From the NCBI GenBank assembly GCA_002362105.1, contig DETD01000009.1, positions 16,359 through 80,358 of the forward strand: a stretch of 64,000 nt of DNA, given 5' to 3'. The stretch's first letter is position 1. Each line of letters opens with the position of its first letter. A model generated the notes under the pieces. That model saw only the letters and a list, made by a program, of their open reading frames with translations, ran no database searches and had not been told where the DNA came from. Position numbers and translations under genes: made by a program. This stretch comes from Bacteroidales bacterium UBA3297 (GTDB taxonomy: Bacteria > Bacteroidota > Bacteroidia > Bacteroidales > Paludibacteraceae). Below, piece after piece: positions 60,343 to 64,000 of the stretch.

Positions 60343-61283
60343 TTGTTTTTTTCGCTAACTGTTTTTATTTCCCAATAACCGTCTCTATCACCACCGTTAC
60401 GAATAATTATGCCTTCGTTCTTAAGTAGGTTTATATGTTTTTGAATAGCACTTGGAGAAATACCCACTGTTTCTGCAAGAACTTTTCTTGTTATGCTTGG
60501 ATTTTCTTTTATAAGTTGAAGGATGGTGTCAATGGTTCTTCCTGCATCATTCTGACCACCTTTCTGACCACCTTTCTGACCACCTGCATTATTTATTTCC
60601 CAATAACCGTCTCTATCACTACCATTACGAATAATTATGCCTTCGTTCTTAAGTAGGTTTATATGTTTTTGGATAGCACTTGGAGAAATACCCACTGTTT
60701 CTGCAAGAACTTTTCTTGTAATGCTTGGATTTTCTTTTATAAGCTGAAGGATGGTGTCAATGGTTTTTCCTGCATCGTTCTGACCACCTTTCTGACCACC
60801 TTTCTGACCACCTGCATTATGACTGCCTTCTGCATCGTCAACATTGCTAACATATACCCCCTCAATATCAATAATACTAAATTTTGGTAATGTCAAGACA
60901 AAACTATCCCTTGGGGTTGAGAATGAAGGATTCATGCCTTCGGTATAGCCTTCATGTTCTTTATATGCAGAAACTATCTTTTTGAATCCAGAGCCACGGC
61001 GTTCCATGTATTTTAGGCGACTGAAAATATCTGCAAGAATTGGATTTCGACGTCGAGATGCCATATTTAACACGTCCACATCTTTGATGGAGCCGCCATC
61101 TACGAGACCACCAGGAGAGAATATCTCAAGTCGGTCGTCATACATGTCTATATGTACTTCACTTCCCAATTCTAGATAGTTGCGGTGAATGAGAGCGTTT
61201 ACCAACCCTTCCTCTACGGCACGTTCTGGATATTCAAGCCGATTATCAGATGTCTTGCGCCATGCTTTCTTTGTTATCTGAAC
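60339..61283 (-). pseudogene. 5'-truncated ATP-binding/AlbA_2-type regulator with duplicated winged helix
   Basis: The open frame runs from a TAA at 61284-61286 to 60339 with no ATG near its start; a TTG at 61205 could start a 288-residue product. It begins inside a known family: ERAVEEGLVNALIHRNY and DRLEIFSPGGL belong to the HATPase-like C-terminal half of AlbA_2/Schlafen-type putative transcriptional regulators, so the N-terminal DNA-binding AlbA_2 half is missing. After GGQKGGQKGGQND linkers come two nearly identical winged-helix units (SITRKVLAETVGISPSAIQK), a 228-bp tandem duplication. It may still make a protein, but probably not the ancestral one. Confidence 0.75.
60368..60823 (-). 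repeat. Two tandem 228-bp units (76 residues) encoding a winged helix
   Basis: The sequence from 60368 recurs 228 bases later almost unchanged, in frame. Each unit includes three 12-bp TCTGACCACCTT steps (on the plus strand) encoding the GGQK repeat. Confidence 0.9.
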
Positions 61284-61319
61284 TTATGGGTTGTATTTCT
61301 TTACTTTTCCCGAGCTCGT

Positions 61320-62627
61320 TTACTCCCATATTAGTGTGAAATGTCCCTGAATAGTCTCATCCGACTCGTCTAAACTGATGGCATACCAGTAATCTGCCGA
61401 AGGCAGTTTCTTGCCTTTGTAGGTGCCGTCCCAACCATCGTAGTGGTTCTTGTACAGGGCAAGCTCTTTGCCCGAACGGCTGTAGATGCGTATAGTGTAG
61501 ATGTTGTACCTGTCTATGTTGACGATCTGCCAAGTGTCGTTTGTCCCGTCTCCGTTGGGGGTGACCACTGTACCCGGTTTTATGGGGTAGTAGGTGGTGT
61601 CGTTGGCCAGAACTGTTACTTGGTAGGTCACCACACTGTCGCAACCATAAACCGTTTGTGCTCTTTCCGTATAAATACCGCTTTGGGTAACCGGTTTACC
61701 GTCAACCAGCAGACTTTGTCCGCTGTGTAGGGTGGTGTCGATGGTGGTGCTGGCAGTGTCGTGCACGGTCAGGTGCAGAATGGTAGTGCTGTCGGCGCCG
61801 TACCAGGTCTTTGTTTTCTGGATGGCGTTGGTGGTTTGGCTCAGTACGTGGTTGCCGAACGTGTAGCTTTCGCCCTGGCAGATGTCCTCGTTCAGTTCCA
61901 CCTCAACAGGGCAGTAGTTCATTTGGCCGACTATGTAGTCGGTCTTGTAATATTTTACCTGGTGTGTGCTGGTGGTGGCCGATATTTTGTCCGTCTTTCT
62001 GTACAGCACGTTTTGTCCGTCTGTTTTTACCAATTCCGAGTAGTTTTCTTCTTCAGCAGTTCGTATCTCGTTGGGGCTCGGACAGTCGTTGCCCAGTTTG
62101 CTGTTAAAGTAGTCTGGCGACAGAAAGTTAAGAAAGATTTCGGCCGTTTGTGAATAATTCTGTGACCAGTCGACAGTAAACGGGGTGAGCGGAATCGATT
62201 CGTAGATAGTAAAGTAACTGACCCGCAGCAGCTTTACCTGGCGCAATGCGTCGTTGTTTGCCGCACTGAAATAGATGCCGAAAATGAAGCAGGTGTCGTT
62301 CAGTCCGCCATCTCCCTTTCCTTTTATCGCGTGTTTCTCCACGTAGAGTAGGGTGTCTTCTTCCGATAGCGCAGGTAGCTCTATGCCTCCTTTCGCGTTA
62401 TTATGTGTATGTTGGTTCGACGATGTCCTTAGGTTGACGTAGTCTGTTTCTGCGTCAAAGAAATTGCTGTTGTCAAGCAACTCCGCTACCACCTCGTTCA
62501 GGGGCCTGCCTATGGCGCAGGTCGTGCTGCCGGTGTTGAACAGGGCACCGGTTTCTGGGTAGGGCCTTATACCATAACAGACTATAGCCGAAAGAAATGC
62601 GAATAATAGAAGAACTGTTTTTCTCAT
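61320..62627 (-). CDS. T9SS type B substrate protein
   Basis: 435 residues. The signal peptide ends VCYG. The N-terminal 220 residues (start IRPYPETGALFNTGS) are of unknown fold, with FIFGIYFSAANND and YFTIYESIPLTPF strands, like other large CHU_C proteins with an N-terminal recognition region. Two Cys-containing modules follow (NEDICQGESYTFGN, GIYTERAQTVYGCDSVV), related to those of the protein at 2828. The last 85 residues are the CHU_C/TIGR04131 sorting domain (VVTPNGDGTNDTW, IRIYSRSGKELALY, WDGTYKGKKLPSADYWY). No PorP/SprF gene is adjacent. A TATCTTTG box lies at 62667-62674. Confidence 0.88.
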   Translation of the reverse strand: MRKTVLLLFAFLSAIVCYGIRPYPETGALFNTGSTTCAIGRPLNEVVAELLDNSNFFDAETDYVNLRTSSNQHTHNNAKGGIELPALSEEDTLLYVEKHAIKGKGDGGLNDTCFIFGIYFSAANNDALRQVKLLRVSYFTIYESIPLTPFTVDWSQNYSQTAEIFLNFLSPDYFNSKLGNDCPSPNEIRTAEEENYSELVKTDGQNVLYRKTDKISATTSTHQVKYYKTDYIVGQMNYCPVEVELNEDICQGESYTFGNHVLSQTTNAIQKTKTWYGADSTTILHLTVHDTASTTIDTTLHSGQSLLVDGKPVTQSGIYTERAQTVYGCDSVVTYQVTVLANDTTYYPIKPGTVVTPNGDGTNDTWQIVNIDRYNIYTIRIYSRSGKELALYKNHYDGWDGTYKGKKLPSADYWYAISLDESDETIQGHFTLIWE

Positions 62628-62666
62628 CGGTTGTAAATAAGGTAATGTGGTGACATTTTCTTAGTG

Positions 62667-62674
62667 CAAAGATA
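62667..62674 (-). promoter_or_regulatory. -7 promoter box of the T9SS substrate gene
   Basis: TATCTTTG on the minus strand, 39 bases before the start codon at 62627. Confidence 0.5.
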
Positions 62675-62750
62675 TATATAATAGCCGTTTCTATTCTTGT
62701 TCGGGAGCGCTTGTTTTTGCACTGGTTGGCAATTTTTCCGCACCGCACAA

Positions 62751-62779
62751 CAAAAAAGCGCACCTTGCACAGGTGCGCC
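62751..62779 (-). terminator. Terminator of the tiny gene
   Basis: GCGCACCT (62758-62765) pairs with AGGTGCGC (62771-62778). On the minus strand six T follow (62757-62752). It lies 29 bases after the tiny gene's stop. Confidence 0.85.
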
Positions 62780-62807
62780 TTAACTCTGCCTTCTGGTAGA
62801 GCTTTGC

Positions 62808-62894
62808 CTAATCTTGGTCTGCATAAATGCCGATTACTACGTCGTCAATTACACAACCAAAGTCATCATAAACGGGTTTCACTACTTCATTCAT
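62808..62894 (-). CDS. Tiny protein gene (28 aa) with Shine-Dalgarno site
   Basis: ATG at 62894, stop TAG at 62808-62810. The product, MNEVVKPVYDDFG then CVIDDVVIGIYADQD, is acidic with one Cys and no membrane segment. The support comes from its surroundings: GGAGGAC on the minus strand (62905-62899) lies 4 bases before the ATG, rare in this phylum; a strong terminator follows; a well-spaced promoter (63042-63071) lies upstream with a leader of about 140 bases. The alternative is a regulatory RNA of about 280 bases with an incidental frame. Confidence 0.5.
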   Translation of the reverse strand: MNEVVKPVYDDFGCVIDDVVIGIYADQD

Positions 62895-62898
62895 AAGC

Positions 62899-62905
62899 GT
62901 CCTCC
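62899..62905 (-). promoter_or_regulatory. Shine-Dalgarno site of the tiny gene
   Basis: GGAGGAC on the minus strand, 4 bases before the ATG at 62894. Such a strong site is unusual among the genes of this window and decides this start. Confidence 0.55.
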
Positions 62906-63017
62906 ATTTCTTTTTTCCCCTTTTTCAAGGGCGAACATTACATTAACAATAACTAAAAAATAACAAATATGCTGATGTCTTTAGGCAATTTCCTTAACAT
63001 CTGAGAAGTGATTTTTA

Positions 63018-63116
63018 TTGCACATCTCGTTTTTGTTTGTGCAAATATAGAAACAAAATTGCACATTGCAAGTATTCGTGTGCATTTTTTTGCACAAATT
63101 TATTTTGATTGTGCAG
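63018..63116. promoter_or_regulatory. Cluster of six TTGCACA/TGTGCAA half-sites over a promoter
   Basis: TTGCACA at 63018-63024, 63059-63065 and 63090-63096; TGTGCAA at 63038-63044; variants TGTGCAT at 63079-63085 and TGTGCAG at 63110-63116. The pair at 63080-63095 forms GTGCA-N6-TGCAC. One site overlaps the -7 box and one lies between the -33 and -7 boxes of the tiny gene's promoter. This looks like a set of operators for a dimeric regulator. Confidence 0.55.
63042..63071 (-). promoter_or_regulatory. Promoter of the tiny gene
   Basis: On the minus strand TTG (63071-63069) and TATATTTG (63049-63042) are separated by 19 bases, the expected geometry. Transcription should begin near 63036 and run toward the tiny gene. 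Confidence 0.65.
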
Positions 63117-63276
63117 ATGTGTTTTATCTTTCCTCAAATATGTCCAATATGCGAACTATTATTGCCTTGTTTTATTGTTAGTGTATTTATTGGTGACGCT
63201 TTTTATGGTTGTGGCAACTCTGTTTGGGCAGGGGGTGTGGTGGTTGCATGGGGCAGGAGTGTCTCTGCCTGTTTTT
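63117..63276. other. Short non-coding stretch
   Basis: Between the operator cluster and the hydrolase stop. I see no gene, terminator or repeat here. Confidence 0.4.
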
Positions 63277-64000
63277 TTAGCTGATGTACTTGCCCACTAT
63301 GCTGGCATCGGGTTCGAACGAGTGCCCGTAGCCGTTAAGTATGACGAGTTCGGCGTTCCTGCTCAGCCGTTTCAGTTCTTCGGAATACGATGTCGGAACC
63401 ACTTCGTCGGCTGTTCCGTGTATTATGGTGGTTTTTCCCTTATATTTTACAAACTCTTCGTGTATGGGCAGTTGTTTGGCGTCTTCTATATAGTTGCGGC
63501 CTAGCACGCCCCACACAATGGGCAGCGTTTCGGGCAACTGGTAGGGATTGAAGGTGCCTCCGAGTATGTTGCCGTTTCTTGCACCGTCTCTCAGCACAAC
63601 GGCTGGCGCCAGCAGCACCAGGTGGTCGATGGTCTCGTTGCCGATTTGTCCGGCTGTCAGAATCGAGGCGACACCGCCCTGCGAGTGCCCTACCAGTAGT
63701 ATGCGTTCGGTTTGTGGCAGTTGTTCCACATAGTGGATGGCTGCAATAGCGTCGCCCACCTCGCTCGTAATGGTCATATCGGTGAAGCTGCCATCGCTTT
63801 CGCCGTGTCCGTTGAAGTCGATGCGCAGTGTGCCAATCCCTTTCTGTTGCAGGCTGGCAGATACAGTATTCATAAATGGGGTGGCCTTGTGGTCTCCTAT
63901 TCCGTGTAGTAGAATGGCAATCGGGCATTTACCGCCGGTGGCTAGCTCCGGCAGGTCGAGTAATCCTACTATCTTTCCATTGGGGCTGTTATAGGTAATC
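63277..64000 (-). CDS. Alpha/beta hydrolase, 5' end beyond the window
   Basis: The frame is open through base 64000; the visible part is about 240 residues. It is an alpha/beta hydrolase of the serine type: HG of the oxyanion region (AILLHGIGDHKAT), nucleophile elbow VGHSQGG, acid in GTADEVVP, and catalytic His in NGYGHSFEP near the end. The middle DFNGHGESDGSF is typical for esterases and acyl-hydrolases of the Hydrolase_4/DLH group. Upstream residues ITYNSPNGKIVGLLDLPE suggest a preceding beta-strand region and perhaps a signal peptide outside the window. The substrate is unknown. Confidence 0.9.
   Translation of the reverse strand, partial: ITYNSPNGKIVGLLDLPELATGGKCPIAILLHGIGDHKATPFMNTVSASLQQKGIGTLRIDFNGHGESDGSFTDMTITSEVGDAIAAIHYVEQLPQTERILLVGHSQGGVASILTAGQIGNETIDHLVLLAPAVVLRDGARNGNILGGTFNPYQLPETLPIVWGVLGRNYIEDAKQLPIHEEFVKYKGKTTIIHGTADEVVPTSYSEELKRLSRNAELVILNGYGHSFEPDASIVGKYIS

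Noticed and set aside
60596..60826. CRISPR-like repeats
   Set aside because: The 12-bp TCTGACCACCTT steps and 228-bp units are in-frame protein repeats, with no spacer pattern and no cas genes.

Overview
The window looks like a chromosomal segment of an anaerobic Bacteroidales-type bacterium (phylum Bacteroidota). The evidence is three large secreted proteins that end in gliding-motility/type IX secretion (T9SS) C-terminal domains, a PorP/SprF protein and a GldF permease. Other signs are class-specific promoter boxes (TTTG or TTG about 19-20 bases before TAnnTTTG) upstream of many genes, near absence of Shine-Dalgarno sites, and tRNAs without encoded CCA. Genus cannot be fixed from the sequence. 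There is no rRNA, CRISPR array or intact insertion sequence.

Layout. 1-12.8 kb: the 3' end of a tRNA-Gly with its terminator, a lipoprotein/OmpA operon, a GLUG-repeat T9SS substrate, an ATP-grasp/phosphopantetheinyl-transferase/GldF cluster, an AAA+ ATPase, envelope proteins and tRNA-Gln. 13.1-26.6 kb: one 4162-residue secreted repeat protein overlapping a porP/sprF gene by one base. 27-41.7 kb: mostly housekeeping genes (membrane AraC regulator, ileS, ribD, MATE pump, alcohol dehydrogenase, epimerase, VanZ, asnA, tRNA-Arg), interrupted by two paralogous genes at 32-33.7 kb. 41.9-52.7 kb: an envelope cluster with two paralogous secreted proteins, an M48 protease, a beta-barrel, a SUMF1-type lipoprotein, more barrels and a radical SAM protein. 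52.8-56.7 kb: three consecutive TerB-like plus C-terminal J-domain membrane proteins followed by nudC.

The accessory part is 57.1-63.3 kb. It holds an AT-rich three-gene cassette with a membrane-attached GTPase. Next comes a 5'-truncated ATP-binding regulator with an exact-length tandem duplication of its winged-helix unit, flanked by a 133-bp direct repeat of a T9SS sorting-domain end. A T9SS substrate gene and a tiny gene with a real Shine-Dalgarno site follow. The tiny gene has a terminator and a promoter embedded in six TTGCACA-type half-sites. The window ends inside an alpha/beta hydrolase gene.

The items most worth a second look are the GTPase cassette, the operator-rich tiny gene, the four-cysteine N-terminal module shared by two unrelated proteins, the triplicated TerB/J-domain operon, and a good sigma-54 type promoter in front of a small envelope protein. 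Functions are inferred from motifs read by eye; no database search was run.
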